Assembly (NCBI RefSeq): GCF_029264495.1
Contig: NZ_JARIBH010000041.1
Coordinates: forward strand, 1-51,946
Origin: Peptacetobacter sp.
GTDB lineage: Bacteria; Bacillota; Clostridia; Peptostreptococcales; Peptostreptococcaceae
Reading direction: 5' to 3'
DNA: 51,946 nucleotides
Position numbers and translations under genes: made by a program. Numbering within the stretch: position 1 is the first letter of the stretch; each line of letters starts with the position of its first letter. This document shows positions 16,882-25,300 of this stretch, piece after piece. The notes under the pieces are model-generated. The model ran no database searches. It was given only the letters and a program-made list of their open reading frames with translations, and was not told the origin of the DNA.

Positions 16882-17718
16882 TTACTCTTTTACAAAATGT
16901 GATTTATCTACTCCGCATATTGGACATACATAATCATCTGATTCTTTTGTTATATCTCCTTCATATACATAGCCACATACATCACAATAGTAACTTACTT
17001 TATCATCTTTTTTTTCTTCACTTATTTCTTTTTTACTTTCAATATTATCTTCTATTTTTTCAAAGTGTGATTTATCTACTCCGCATATCGGACATACATA
17101 ATCATCTGATTCTTTTGTTATATCTCCTTCATATACATAGCCACATACATCACAACGATAACTTACTTTTTCTTCTTTTTTATCTTTTTTTTCTTCTTTA
17201 TAATTATTATCTATTTCCGGTTTTACATAAGTTGGTGCATTCTTTGGAGCTTTTCCTTTTATAACTTTATGATAGTAATCATAAGTCATAGGTTTATGTT
17301 CTCCTACAAAATCTGCATCTACAACTTTTGCTACTATTAAAGAATGTGTACCTATATCTGTAAATGATACAACTTCACAAATTAAATAACCACTTATATT
17401 TTCAACTATTACTGGTAATTTATCTACATATTCATATTTAAAACCTTCATATTTATCCATTTCTTCAGATGAACGGAAACCAAATGATCTAATAACTTCT
17501 GGATTAGTATCTTCAGATAGTATCGATATGCTAAATTTTCCTTCTTCTCTTATACAATCATGTGTAAAATTATTTTTATTTAAACAAACACATATCATTT
17601 CTGGTTCTGCTGTTACTTGAAATACTGTATTTACTACACAGCCAACTTTTCTTCCATATTTTAAAGTTCCTACTGTATAAAGTCCATATGATAATTTTTG
17701 TAAAACTCTACTATCCAT
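16882..17718 (-). CDS. Flavin reductase domain protein with two rubredoxin domains
   Basis: Residues 1-155 form an FMN-binding flavin reductase-like domain (LSYGLYTVGTLKYGRKVGC, then an AEPEMICVCLNK core). After a charged linker come two rubredoxin domains, each with CxxCG and CPxCG: Cys 189/192/209/212 and 245/248/265/268. The protein probably passes electrons between NAD(P)H or ferredoxin partners and an oxygen- or peroxide-reducing enzyme, as High-molecular-weight rubredoxin-type proteins do in anaerobes; the partner is not in the window. The two rubredoxins are almost identical in protein and DNA, so the duplication is recent. GGAGG lies 8 nt before the ATG. Confidence 0.88.
   Translation of the reverse strand: MDSRVLQKLSYGLYTVGTLKYGRKVGCVVNTVFQVTAEPEMICVCLNKNNFTHDCIREEGKFSISILSEDTNPEVIRSFGFRSSEEMDKYEGFKYEYVDKLPVIVENISGYLICEVVSFTDIGTHSLIVAKVVDADFVGEHKPMTYDYYHKVIKGKAPKNAPTYVKPEIDNNYKEEKKDKKEEKVSYRCDVCGYVYEGDITKESDDYVCPICGVDKSHFEKIEDNIESKKEISEEKKDDKVSYYCDVCGYVYEGDITKESDDYVCPICGVDKSHFVKE
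16893..17169. repeat. Tandem 109-bp direct repeat encoding the two rubredoxin domains
   Basis: Bases 16893-17001 recur at 17061-17169, an offset of 168 bp (56 codons). Only a handful of positions differ, some of them at third codon positions. The repeat lies within the flavin reductase gene. Confidence 0.9.
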
Positions 17719-17780
17719 CTTTGCTTCCTCCTATTTTTTATCTTATATTTTTTATATACCCTTTTTAATATTATTCAAAC

Positions 17781-17810
17781 AAAAAGGACTATCAATTTGA
17801 TAGCCCTTTA
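17781..17810 (-). terminator. Terminator of hpf
   Basis: AAAGGACTATC (17783-17793) pairs with GATAGCCCTTT (17799-17809) with one mismatch. On the minus strand it ends in a run of T. It lies just after the hpf stop. Confidence 0.85.
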
Positions 17811-17817
17811 ATTAACT

Positions 17818-18366
17818 TTATATTTCTTGTTCTATAAGTCCATATCCTCCATCTTTTCTTTTGTAAACTAGACAAATTTCAAAGTTATCTTGATTCTTGA
17901 ACATATAGAAATCATGTCCTATTAAATCCATCTGTAGTATAGCTTCGTCTACACTCATAGGTTTTAAACTGAATTTTTTTCTTCTTTCTATTATTATTTC
18001 TGGTTCTTCTGGTTCATAATCTAGTTCTTCTGCTAATTCTTCTATGCCTTCATATCTTATAGAGAAGTTTCCTGGTACTCTATTTTTAAATTTATCTTTA
18101 TATTTAATAATTTGTCTACTTAATTTGTCACAAACTAAATCAATCGCTGGATATAAATTATCTTGTTCTTCTTCAACTCTTATTGTATGACCATTTACAT
18201 TCGGTATCATAACTTCCACTTTTTGTCTGTTTTTTGTAGCACTAACAGTTACTTTCACTTCTGTATCTGGATCAAGATATTTTTCTAATTTTCTTAGTTT
18301 GTCTTCAGTATATCCTTTTATACCATCTGTTAATTTAACATGTTTTCCAGTTACTATAACTTTCAT
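17818..18366 (-). CDS. hpf: Long-form ribosome hibernation promoting factor
   Basis: Long HPF binds the 30S decoding region and joins two 70S ribosomes into inactive 100S dimers when growth slows. Residues 1-100 are the S30AE domain (MKVIVTGKHVKLTDGIKGYT). The C-terminal dimerisation domain spans about 125-182 (KFSLKPMSVDEAILQMDLIGHDFYMF given in part, ending in a short acidic tail). The ATG at 18366 has GGAGAGG about 5 nt upstream and gives the normal N-terminus; seven extra codons upstream are unlikely to be used. It is flanked by its own terminator and by 220 bp of leader, so it is probably monocistronic. A hairpin lies in the leader at 18387-18418. Confidence 0.96.
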   Translation of the reverse strand: MKVIVTGKHVKLTDGIKGYTEDKLRKLEKYLDPDTEVKVTVSATKNRQKVEVMIPNVNGHTIRVEEEQDNLYPAIDLVCDKLSRQIIKYKDKFKNRVPGNFSIRYEGIEELAEELDYEPEEPEIIIERRKKFSLKPMSVDEAILQMDLIGHDFYMFKNQDNFEICLVYKRKDGGYGLIEQEI

Positions 18367-18386
18367 AAAAACCTCTCCCTTCGCCA

Positions 18387-18418
18387 ATACATATTTTATT
18401 GCTTGATATGATATGTAT
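18387..18418 (-). promoter_or_regulatory. Inverted repeat in the hpf leader
   Basis: ATACATAT (18387-18394) and ATATGTAT (18411-18418) are perfect 8-bp arms about 20 nt upstream of the hpf start. It might influence stress-dependent expression, but no regulator is recognised and A/T-rich DNA yields such repeats by chance. Confidence 0.3.
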
Positions 18419-18545
18419 TTCTTTAGCTTGTATTAATGATAACGCTTTTCTTTTTGAATTTACAGACTTTTCTTTATATTTTTTTTATGTTATTATAAAA
18501 ATAACTGAGTGTCATTTTCGATAAAAATAAATTATTTATAAATAT

Positions 18546-18580
18546 AAAAAAATCGCCTATAAATAGGCGATTTTTTTTAT
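18546..18580 (-). terminator. Terminator of the CocE/NonD hydrolase gene
   Basis: AATCGCCTAT (18551-18560) pairs with ATAGGCGATT (18563-18572). Runs of A and T flank it on both sides, so it could work in either direction. It lies close to the hydrolase stop at 18588. Confidence 0.92.
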
Positions 18581-18587
18581 TTTTATA

Positions 18588-20627
18588 TTATAATCCGAAA
18601 CGTTTTATTTTTTGATCCCAAACTTTATCAAATGCTTTCTCTTCATTTAATGTTACATCCATTCTTCCTTTTAGATAGAAGTATTCTTTATCTGCTGTCT
18701 GTGTAACAACTATATCAGCATTTGTCCACCAACCTTCTCTTCCTAATCTCATATTCTGAGTTATAGTGTATTCAGCTGTTAGTGGATCTTTGTTAGATAA
18801 ATTAAGTTCTCTTTTTAAGTTATGTTCAACTGTAACATCAACATCATCAAATCTGTATATACCTTCTCCGAATACTCCTCCAACACCATCTGTTATACAA
18901 GTCCAAGTGTCTGTTAGTATATCATATGATACTGATCTATCAACTCTTCCTTCTGTTAAGAAAGTAGCTGGTGTTAATGGTGCAGATTCTGGCTGCATAT
19001 TAGGACCTTCACAATCTTTTCCTGTAAATACTGGTAATTTAAATTTAGCTGTATCTAATGATAGAGTAAGTGCAGCATCTTCAGGCATAGGCCAGAACAT
19101 AGGCCAGAATGTAGTTGCAAGTGATACTCTTATTCTATGTCCTACTGGGAAATTATGTCCACAGCAATCTAAGTTTACAAATGCTTTTGTTTTCTGTCCT
19201 GGAACTAATTCAACAACTTTGTCATGGCCTTCTAAATGAGTTAAATTCATTACTCCATAAGAAACTCTAGTAACTGCTCCATTTGGTGCTACATCTGATA
19301 ACTGAGCAAATAACATTGCTTTTGGTTTATCACTTGTTAATTCAACTTCAAATCTTGGATATCCTAATATTTCTATTTCTTCTGTTAATACATCTGTTTC
19401 AAATACCATAGCCATACCATCATCAACTCTTTGGTCTGATGGACTTTCTCCAAGTACTCCAGCACCCATCCATTCTCCTGCTAATAGACCATGATTTTGT
19501 GGAGTCTGTAAAACAACTTCTTCTTTATTATTATTTTCTTCTTCCATTAATTTACCATGAGTAAATGACATTACTTTATCATTTACATCTTTACTTGGCC
19601 ATGATTCTAGACCAACCCATCTACCTTCACTTACTGGATGAACTGCTTCTGGTAACATGCTATCTTCTAACCATGCTTGTATCTGTGGACAATCTAATGC
19701 ATCATTATCTATTTTCTTTAACCATTTATCCCACCATTTTGTAGCTTCTTGTAAGAATCCCATAGCTGGTCCTGGTACACCATCATGAGCATAAACATGA
19801 GCCCAAGGTCCTATGATTCCTTTTCTTGGAACACTTAGTCCATTCATTAAAGTCATAACTGTATTTGTATATGAATCTGCCCATCCATCTATAGCCATTA
19901 CTGGAACTTTTATAGCAGAATAATCTTCACAAACAGATCCATGTTTCCAATATTCATCTCTTGTTTGATGTTCTAACCAATTAGCCATCCATAATGGCAT
20001 TTCATCTAATCTATTTATCCATGCATCTTTCCATGCATCGCCTACTATATGTGGATCTAATGGTCTTGACTGATATGCAAGCATTATTGCTCCCCACCAG
20101 AAGTTATCATTTAATAAACAACCACCTTTATAATGTATATCTTGGTTGAATCTATCATCTGTAAATCCTACTGTTATTACTGCTCTTAATGCTTCTGGTT
20201 GTCTTGCAGCTACTTGTAAAGAGTTGAATCCTCCCCAAGATTTCCCCATCATACCTACATTTCCATCACACCAAGGCTGTTTACTTATCCAATCTATAAC
20301 TTCAAGAGCATCATCTTGTTCTTGTTTTATATATTCATCTCTTAATAAACCATCTGATTCTCCTGTACCTCTCATGTCAACACGAACTACAACATATCCA
20401 TGGCCTGCAAAATAACCATGCATTGGTTCGTCTCTCATTCTTGTTCCATCTGTTTTTCTATAAGGAATATATTCTAGTATTGCTGGTAATGGTTCATCAG
20501 TTTCTGGGAACCATATTCTTGAAGATAGTTTTGTTCCATCTTTTAATGTAATCCATTCATTTTCAACAGCATTAAATTTATAAGGCTGTTCATTTAATAT
20601 TATTCTTTCTTTGCATTCAACACCCAT
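18588..20627 (-). CDS. CocE/NonD family alpha/beta hydrolase (S15 peptidase-like)
   Basis: The 679-aa protein combines an S15-type alpha/beta hydrolase (about 25-330) with a C-terminal jelly-roll domain (about 360-570). The nucleophile elbow GKSWGG places the serine at 130, and D251 (in GWAD) and H277 (in GPWAH) complete a plausible triad. A VRVDMRGTGESDG stretch is also typical. Family members cleave X-prolyl dipeptides, cocaine-type esters or acyl-amide bonds; the substrate cannot be read from sequence. There is no signal peptide, so it acts in the cytoplasm. GGAGG lies 8 nt before the ATG. It is the last gene of a four-gene cassette with two transporters and a TetR regulator, suggesting that an imported compound is its substrate. 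Confidence 0.9.
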   Translation of the reverse strand: MGVECKERIILNEQPYKFNAVENEWITLKDGTKLSSRIWFPETDEPLPAILEYIPYRKTDGTRMRDEPMHGYFAGHGYVVVRVDMRGTGESDGLLRDEYIKQEQDDALEVIDWISKQPWCDGNVGMMGKSWGGFNSLQVAARQPEALRAVITVGFTDDRFNQDIHYKGGCLLNDNFWWGAIMLAYQSRPLDPHIVGDAWKDAWINRLDEMPLWMANWLEHQTRDEYWKHGSVCEDYSAIKVPVMAIDGWADSYTNTVMTLMNGLSVPRKGIIGPWAHVYAHDGVPGPAMGFLQEATKWWDKWLKKIDNDALDCPQIQAWLEDSMLPEAVHPVSEGRWVGLESWPSKDVNDKVMSFTHGKLMEEENNNKEEVVLQTPQNHGLLAGEWMGAGVLGESPSDQRVDDGMAMVFETDVLTEEIEILGYPRFEVELTSDKPKAMLFAQLSDVAPNGAVTRVSYGVMNLTHLEGHDKVVELVPGQKTKAFVNLDCCGHNFPVGHRIRVSLATTFWPMFWPMPEDAALTLSLDTAKFKLPVFTGKDCEGPNMQPESAPLTPATFLTEGRVDRSVSYDILTDTWTCITDGVGGVFGEGIYRFDDVDVTVEHNLKRELNLSNKDPLTAEYTITQNMRLGREGWWTNADIVVTQTADKEYFYLKGRMDVTLNEEKAFDKVWDQKIKRFGL

Positions 20628-20661
20628 TTTATATTTCCTCCTTATTATTTAGGCAGCTACC

Positions 20662-22068
20662 CTATTTGTTTATTTTTTTTATATATCTGTTCCAAATTAT
20701 TAAACCAGATATTATTACTATTAATCCGCCACCTATCATTTCTATTTCATATATTATATTATCTCTAAATGTTCCCATTACAGGAGCACATGAGAATAAT
20801 ATTCCCATGACACATAAAACTAATGTTTCATATCCTATTCCTATACAAACTTTATTACTTTTTGACATTTCATATCCATTATAATTATCATTTTTACTTG
20901 CTTTTCTTATTTTTATATATGATATTAAAAGTAATACATATGGCAATAATGCCGTAAGTGCTGTCATAGTTACTAGAATATTATATATAATATCAACCCC
21001 AGGCATAACTGCTGTTGCTATTAACAATAATGATACAATTACTGTTTGTAGTATTACTGCTTTTTCTGGAATCCCAACAGAATTAACTTTTGTAAATTTT
21101 TCTGGGAACATTCCTTTTGGTACAGATCCAAATAGCATTTTTATTGGAGATGCTATATATATTATAGTTGCTCCTAACATTGAAAATGCTACTCCACCAG
21201 CTATAATTCTAACAATCCAATTTCCTATACCTAACATAGCTGAAACTTTTCCAATAGAATCAAGTATTCCTGTAGATGCTTGTATTTCTTCTGGAGGAAG
21301 TATCATTGTTATTGCTATAGATCCTAGTATATAAAGACCTGCAACCAATATTGCTGATATTAGTATAGCTTTTGGATATGTCTTTTTAGGATTATCTATT
21401 TCTGTTATAAAGTTTGCTATTACTTCAGCTCCTGTGAATCCAAATATAATCCCAGAAACTGCAACTAGTGAATCTGGAGTCAATTTAGGAGTCATCGTAG
21501 CCAAACTATAAACAGATGCTGAAGGTTGTTTTTTTAATATAACTATTGCTATAAATGCAAATGTTATTAATATTACTGATGGTATAAATGATCCAAACGC
21601 TCCAAAACTTGTAAATATCTTAGATCCTCCCATACCCTTCATACTCATCATTGATAGTAACCAGAATATAACTACTGATAATACCATCACTATAATCTTA
21701 TTATTTGCCATTTCTGGTTTGCCTATAAAATAACTTATATTTATAACAAAGAATGTCATAAACGATGCATACCAGAAAATCTTTGATGTCCAATTTAGCC
21801 AAGCTGCCATAAATCCGTATTTTTCCCCAAGTGCTTCCTTAACCCATACATATAATCCACCATCACTTTTATCCGAGAATCTATTTGCTAATTCTGCACA
21901 TATAAGTGCTTGTGGTATAAAAAATAGTATTGCAAACACTAACCACGAAGGTATTGCTGCTAATCCTAATCCAAAAGATGACGCTGTTGATTTTGCTATC
22001 CATCTTATTCCATATAAAGTTGATATACTCATTAGAATAAGGTCAAACAATTTAATTTTTTTCGCCAT
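20662..22068 (-). CDS. APC family amino acid permease / antiporter (GadC-like)
   Basis: This 468-aa membrane protein has about 12 predicted helices and belongs to the amino acid-polyamine-organocation superfamily, in the branch of glutamate:GABA antiporters. Supporting features are the N-terminal LFDLILMSISTLYGIRW, the SDKSDGGLYVWVKEALG loop and GFTGAEVIANFITEIDNPKKTYPKA. The ATG at 22068 is 7 nt after GAGGTG; six extra codons upstream are not favoured. It lies 27 bp after the TetR gene and 34 bp before the hydrolase gene, within one likely operon. It may import the hydrolase substrate or exchange a product; the substrate is unknown. Confidence 0.9.
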   Translation of the reverse strand: MAKKIKLFDLILMSISTLYGIRWIAKSTASSFGLGLAAIPSWLVFAILFFIPQALICAELANRFSDKSDGGLYVWVKEALGEKYGFMAAWLNWTSKIFWYASFMTFFVINISYFIGKPEMANNKIIVMVLSVVIFWLLSMMSMKGMGGSKIFTSFGAFGSFIPSVILITFAFIAIVILKKQPSASVYSLATMTPKLTPDSLVAVSGIIFGFTGAEVIANFITEIDNPKKTYPKAILISAILVAGLYILGSIAITMILPPEEIQASTGILDSIGKVSAMLGIGNWIVRIIAGGVAFSMLGATIIYIASPIKMLFGSVPKGMFPEKFTKVNSVGIPEKAVILQTVIVSLLLIATAVMPGVDIIYNILVTMTALTALLPYVLLLISYIKIRKASKNDNYNGYEMSKSNKVCIGIGYETLVLCVMGILFSCAPVMGTFRDNIIYEIEMIGGGLIVIISGLIIWNRYIKKINK

Positions 22069-22095
22069 TTGAACACCTCTTTTCAAATTTATTTA

Positions 22096-22755
22096 CTATG
22101 CTTTATTCATAAGATAATTTATACATGAAATAAATTTTTCTATATATTTTTGAGAATCAAATTTTTCATTTTTTCTTGCTGCTATTGTTATATATTCATG
22201 AGCTACACAAATAGTTATTTCATTTATTATATTTATGTCTTCATCATTTATATATCCAACTTTAGAAATTTCTTGAAGGCATGTTTTATTTCTATTTTCC
22301 AAACTTCCTAGTTTCAAAATTCTATAATTTTCTTCTAACTCACTTTCAACTGGAAAAATTTCGTAATATTCTTTCATCATATCTTCTATGCTTTCATCTC
22401 CACTAAAAAATACATATTCAAATGCTTTAGGATGATTAAATGCATTTTTTAAAAATATTTTCCATTCTAGTATAAATTTTTTAAGTTCATTAGTTTCACT
22501 TTTTATACCTTCAATAAATTCTTTATTATATTCTTCTAAATATTGTATTGATGCAAAAGCAATCATATGATCTAAACTCTTAAAATAATTATATATTGTT
22601 GCACTATTATAACCAGCTAAATCAGCTACCTTTCTTATGGTTACTTTATCAACACCTTCATTTTCCATTATTTCTTGAGTAGCTTCAATGAAATACATCA
22701 TTTTTCTTCTTCTCTGTATTTCTTTATTTCTTTCTTTTATATTCGATATTTCCAT
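22096..22755 (-). CDS. TetR family transcriptional regulator
   Basis: The 219-aa product has a TetR-type N-terminal HTH at about 15-65 (FIEATQEIMENEGVDKVTIR, then KVADLAGYNSATIYNYFKSL). The C-terminal ligand-binding part is poorly conserved and rich in Phe/Tyr/Glu. It lies between the MFS gene (78 bp upstream) and the APC permease gene (27 bp downstream), so it probably controls this cassette. GGAGGG lies 7 nt before the ATG. Perfect inverted repeats in front of the MFS gene and in front of this gene are candidate operators. The inducer is unknown. Confidence 0.92.
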   Translation of the reverse strand: MEISNIKERNKEIQRRRKMMYFIEATQEIMENEGVDKVTIRKVADLAGYNSATIYNYFKSLDHMIAFASIQYLEEYNKEFIEGIKSETNELKKFILEWKIFLKNAFNHPKAFEYVFFSGDESIEDMMKEYYEIFPVESELEENYRILKLGSLENRNKTCLQEISKVGYINDEDINIINEITICVAHEYITIAARKNEKFDSQKYIEKFISCINYLMNKA

Positions 22756-22788
22756 ATTAATCCCTCCTCATTTCAATTAATTTGTATA

Positions 22789-22807
22789 AATAATATAACA
22801 TATTATT
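22789..22807 (-). promoter_or_regulatory. Palindrome upstream of the TetR gene
   Basis: AATAATAT (22789-22796) and ATATTATT (22800-22807) are perfect arms around a 3-nt centre, 33 bp upstream of the TetR start. It may be an autoregulatory operator. The A/T-only arms make chance possible. Confidence 0.35.
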
Positions 22808-22833
22808 GATTGACATAAGGATTTTATTATCTA

Positions 22834-24117
22834 TTATGCTTCTAATGTTGTTTTTTCTTCTTTTACTTTTATACTCATTCTATATTCTTTAGTGATTTTC
22901 TTCCATATAAGGACAAATACAACCCCTGCTATTGCTAATCCTAGTAAAATACCAAAGAATACTTTATAACCTAATATACCTTGGAATTTATCTATACACT
23001 TACCTGCTATTATTGGCATTATAATTTCAGGACTGTATCCTAACATCATAAGAGGCATTGTTACAGCACCTGTTACCTCTACTGGATAATCTGCTTCTGA
23101 TAAAATAGCAAAGTGTAATGCTTGTAATGCATACATTGTTGTATATATTAATGCTATTGATATTAATAACATAAATATCATTGAAGGTTTTCCAGGTACT
23201 AATATTAATGCTCCTATACCTAAAATCATTAATATATAAGAAATTATAACCATATTTGATACACCTATTTTATCACCTATAACTCCAGCACCCATACAAC
23301 CTATAGGTCTACAATACTGTGATAAATAACCAATTGCCGCTGATATTACAGCTGTTGTTCCAAATGCTAATGATGCATATGGTGTTATATAATAATAACT
23401 TACTATCATTGCATAAGAAGGGAATATTATTAATGCTGCAACCCATGTTGTTTTCATTTTTAATATCTTTTTAAGTGCATTCCAATCAAATGAAGTTTTA
23501 CCTTCTTCTTTATTTTCTTCTTCTACTTCTTTATATAATAACATTATTGCAACTGCAAGTATTAAACATATTACTGAATAAACTATTATAACTGCTGATA
23601 ATGCCATTTTTTCACTCATTCTTTTTGAGAAAAATGCAAATATTGCTAAAACAAATATTGATTGAACTATATTAGTTATACCTCTTCCACCTTCAAAGAA
23701 ACCAAATGCTTTTCCTTGTTCATTTTCACTTGCTAATGATCTAACAGCTTTTACTAAAGCACTCCAGAAAGTAAGAATTGAAGTAATACCCCACGCTGCA
23801 TGTATTCCTAATAATACTGGATATGGAGGGTATGTTAATAAAGAGAATCCCAATATTCCTGTTGTAATTAATGAAATCATTAAAAGATTTTTTGTTTTCC
23901 ATCTATCAGCACAGTATCCACCAAAAACATATGATATCAAACAACAAACTCCATAAGCACTTCCTAACGTCCCCATCTGTGTATTTGTTAACTTAAATGC
24001 CTCTAAAAAAGTATCATAGTAATAATTTCTAAAATAAGGTAATGCATATATTAATGCACCTGATATAGATAATATTACTAATGTAGGCATATTTTTCTTT
24101 AATTTACCTTCATTCAT
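22834..24117 (-). CDS. MFS transporter
   Basis: This 427-aa protein has the 12-helix pattern of the major facilitator superfamily, with a central charged loop (EVEEENKEEGKTSF) near residues 200-215. GGYCADRWKTKNLLM between helices 2 and 3 is the family motif A region. It lies first in a cassette with a TetR regulator, an APC permease and a CocE/NonD hydrolase. The frame opens with GTG at 24129, but GGAGG touches that codon; the ATG at 24117 is 11 nt from GGAGG and is used. The promoter upstream carries a perfect inverted repeat. The substrate is unknown. Confidence 0.9.
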   Translation of the reverse strand: MNEGKLKKNMPTLVILSISGALIYALPYFRNYYYDTFLEAFKLTNTQMGTLGSAYGVCCLISYVFGGYCADRWKTKNLLMISLITTGILGFSLLTYPPYPVLLGIHAAWGITSILTFWSALVKAVRSLASENEQGKAFGFFEGGRGITNIVQSIFVLAIFAFFSKRMSEKMALSAVIIVYSVICLILAVAIMLLYKEVEEENKEEGKTSFDWNALKKILKMKTTWVAALIIFPSYAMIVSYYYITPYASLAFGTTAVISAAIGYLSQYCRPIGCMGAGVIGDKIGVSNMVIISYILMILGIGALILVPGKPSMIFMLLISIALIYTTMYALQALHFAILSEADYPVEVTGAVTMPLMMLGYSPEIIMPIIAGKCIDKFQGILGYKVFFGILLGLAIAGVVFVLIWKKITKEYRMSIKVKEEKTTLEA

Positions 24118-24139
24118 ATTATTTCGCACCTCCGCCTTG

Positions 24140-24178
24140 TTATGTTATAATCATAACATAATCATGATTATTTTACAA
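24140..24178 (-). promoter_or_regulatory. Promoter of the MFS cassette with an operator over the -10
   Basis: On the minus strand TTGTAA (24173-24178) and TATGAT (24150-24155) are 17 bp apart. A perfect inverted repeat, TTATGTTAT (24140-24148) and ATAACATAA (24153-24161) with a 4-nt centre, covers the -10. A second small palindrome (AATCATGATT, 24161-24170) lies in the spacer. This is the usual placement for a TetR-type operator. Confidence 0.65.
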
Positions 24179-24308
24179 GCATGTTTTTTATTTAATCGCA
24201 ATTATTTTTTATCAATATCTAATTAACTAATCACATATATTTTTATAATTATTATTTATATACATCAATATAATTTAGTATTTTTTATTATTATCAATTT
24301 TTTTACAA

Positions 24309-24378
24309 AAAAAAGAACCAACCTTATTATAGATTGGTTCTTTTTATAGATTAAAAGCCTAGATATTAATATCTAGGC
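24309..24378 (-). terminator. Tandem terminators after yqeY
   Basis: Two hairpins follow yqeY. The first is a perfect 22-nt palindrome (24357-24378, arms GCCTAGATATT and AATATCTAGGC) followed by TTTTAA. The second pairs AAAGAACCAA (24312-24321) with TTGGTTCTTT (24334-24343) and is flanked by A and T runs. Confidence 0.88.
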
Positions 24379-24391
24379 CATATATACATAT

Positions 24392-24835
24392 TTATTGTAA
24401 GTTTTCCTTAACTAATTTATTAATTAGTTTTCCATCAGCTCTACCTTTTGTTTTAGGTCTTATAACTGACATTATTTTTCCCATATCTTTCATAGAAGTT
24501 GCTCCTACTTCAGATATAGTTTGTTTTACAATCTCATTTAGCTCTTGTTCGCTCAATTGTTGAGGTAGGTACTCTTTTAAAACTTGTATTTCTGATCTAG
24601 TCTCTTCAACTAAATCTTCCCTTCCAGCCTCTAGAAATTGTTCTAAACTGTCATTGCGCTGTTTTAGCTGTTTAGATATTATATCAATAATATCTTCATC
24701 ATTCAATTCGATGCGTTTATCAACTTCTATTTGCTTTATTGAAGATCTTATTAAAGTTATAACTGATTTTCTCAATGTATCTTTGTTTTTCATTGAAGTT
24801 TTTAGATCTTCTTGTAATTTTTGTTTAAGGGACAT
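24392..24835 (-). CDS. yqeY: GatB/YqeY domain protein
   Basis: The 147-aa protein is the stand-alone form of the C-terminal helical domain of GatB, which in the amidotransferase contacts tRNA. Its own role is unclear. LKEYLPQQLSEQELNEIV and the C-terminal KGRADGKLINKLVKENL are family signatures. GAGGGG precedes the ATG closely. It is 30 bp downstream of rpsU and shares its promoter, an arrangement widely conserved in Firmicutes. Tandem terminators close the unit. Confidence 0.92.
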   Translation of the reverse strand: MSLKQKLQEDLKTSMKNKDTLRKSVITLIRSSIKQIEVDKRIELNDEDIIDIISKQLKQRNDSLEQFLEAGREDLVEETRSEIQVLKEYLPQQLSEQELNEIVKQTISEVGATSMKDMGKIMSVIRPKTKGRADGKLINKLVKENLQ

Positions 24836-24865
24836 TTCCCCTCACCTCTTTGCTTTTATTTGCTA

Positions 24866-25045
24866 CTATCTTTTAGCGTTTTTTCTTCTAGCTGCTTCAG
24901 CTTTTTTCTTACGTTTTACACTTGGTTTATCGTAGTGTTCTCTTTTTCTAACTTCAGACATTATGCCAGACATTGCACACTGACGTTTAAATCTTCTTAA
25001 AGCACTGTCTAATGATTCATTTTCTCTTACTCTAACTTCTGACAT
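24866..25045 (-). CDS. rpsU: 30S ribosomal protein S21
   Basis: S21 is a small basic subunit protein near the anti-Shine-Dalgarno region that supports initiation. The 59-residue product begins [19 protein letters not shown] and ends in a Lys/Arg/Ala-rich tail, as usual. The ATG at 25045 has GGGAGGG about 7 nt upstream; nine extra codons upstream include the ribosome binding site and are not real. It heads the rpsU-yqeY unit, with a promoter at 25125-25153. Confidence 0.97.
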   Translation of the reverse strand: MSEVRVRENESLDSALRRFKRQCAMSGIMSEVRKREHYDKPSVKRKKKAEAARRKNAKR

Positions 25046-25124
25046 TCTTTTTCCCTCCCTCCGATAGCGCAATTATGCTGGGACTGTAACAACTGTTAAG
25101 GATTACAAACCTAACACTTAATCT

Positions 25125-25153
25125 AGTATAAACTAATTCTTTATTTTTATCAA
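25125..25153 (-). promoter_or_regulatory. rpsU promoter
   Basis: On the minus strand TTGATA (25148-25153) and TATACT (25125-25130) are separated by 17 bp. The leader to the rpsU start is about 75 nt and contains small inverted repeats such as TAACA/TGTTA. Confidence 0.65.
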
Positions 25154-25256
25154 GTATTTTTATTATTAATCGTACAATTTTTTTATGATTTTTTATGTTA
25201 ATATAAATTATTTTCTATATAAAAGTAATTAATATATTTTTTTGCATAATTATGTA

Positions 25257-25265
25257 TGCTATAAT
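25257..25265 (+). promoter_or_regulatory. Extended -10 of traX
   Basis: TG at 25257-25258 followed by TATAAT at 25260-25265 forms an extended -10 element. No good -35 is seen at the right distance. It lies 36 nt upstream of the traX ATG. Confidence 0.5.
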
Positions 25266-25300
25266 TATATCTATCTAAAATTTAAAAGGAGATTCTTTAT

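Noticed and set aside
18766-19239. A 157-codon plus-strand frame inside the CocE/NonD hydrolase gene
   Set aside because: It is the shadow of a well-supported gene, with no start signal.
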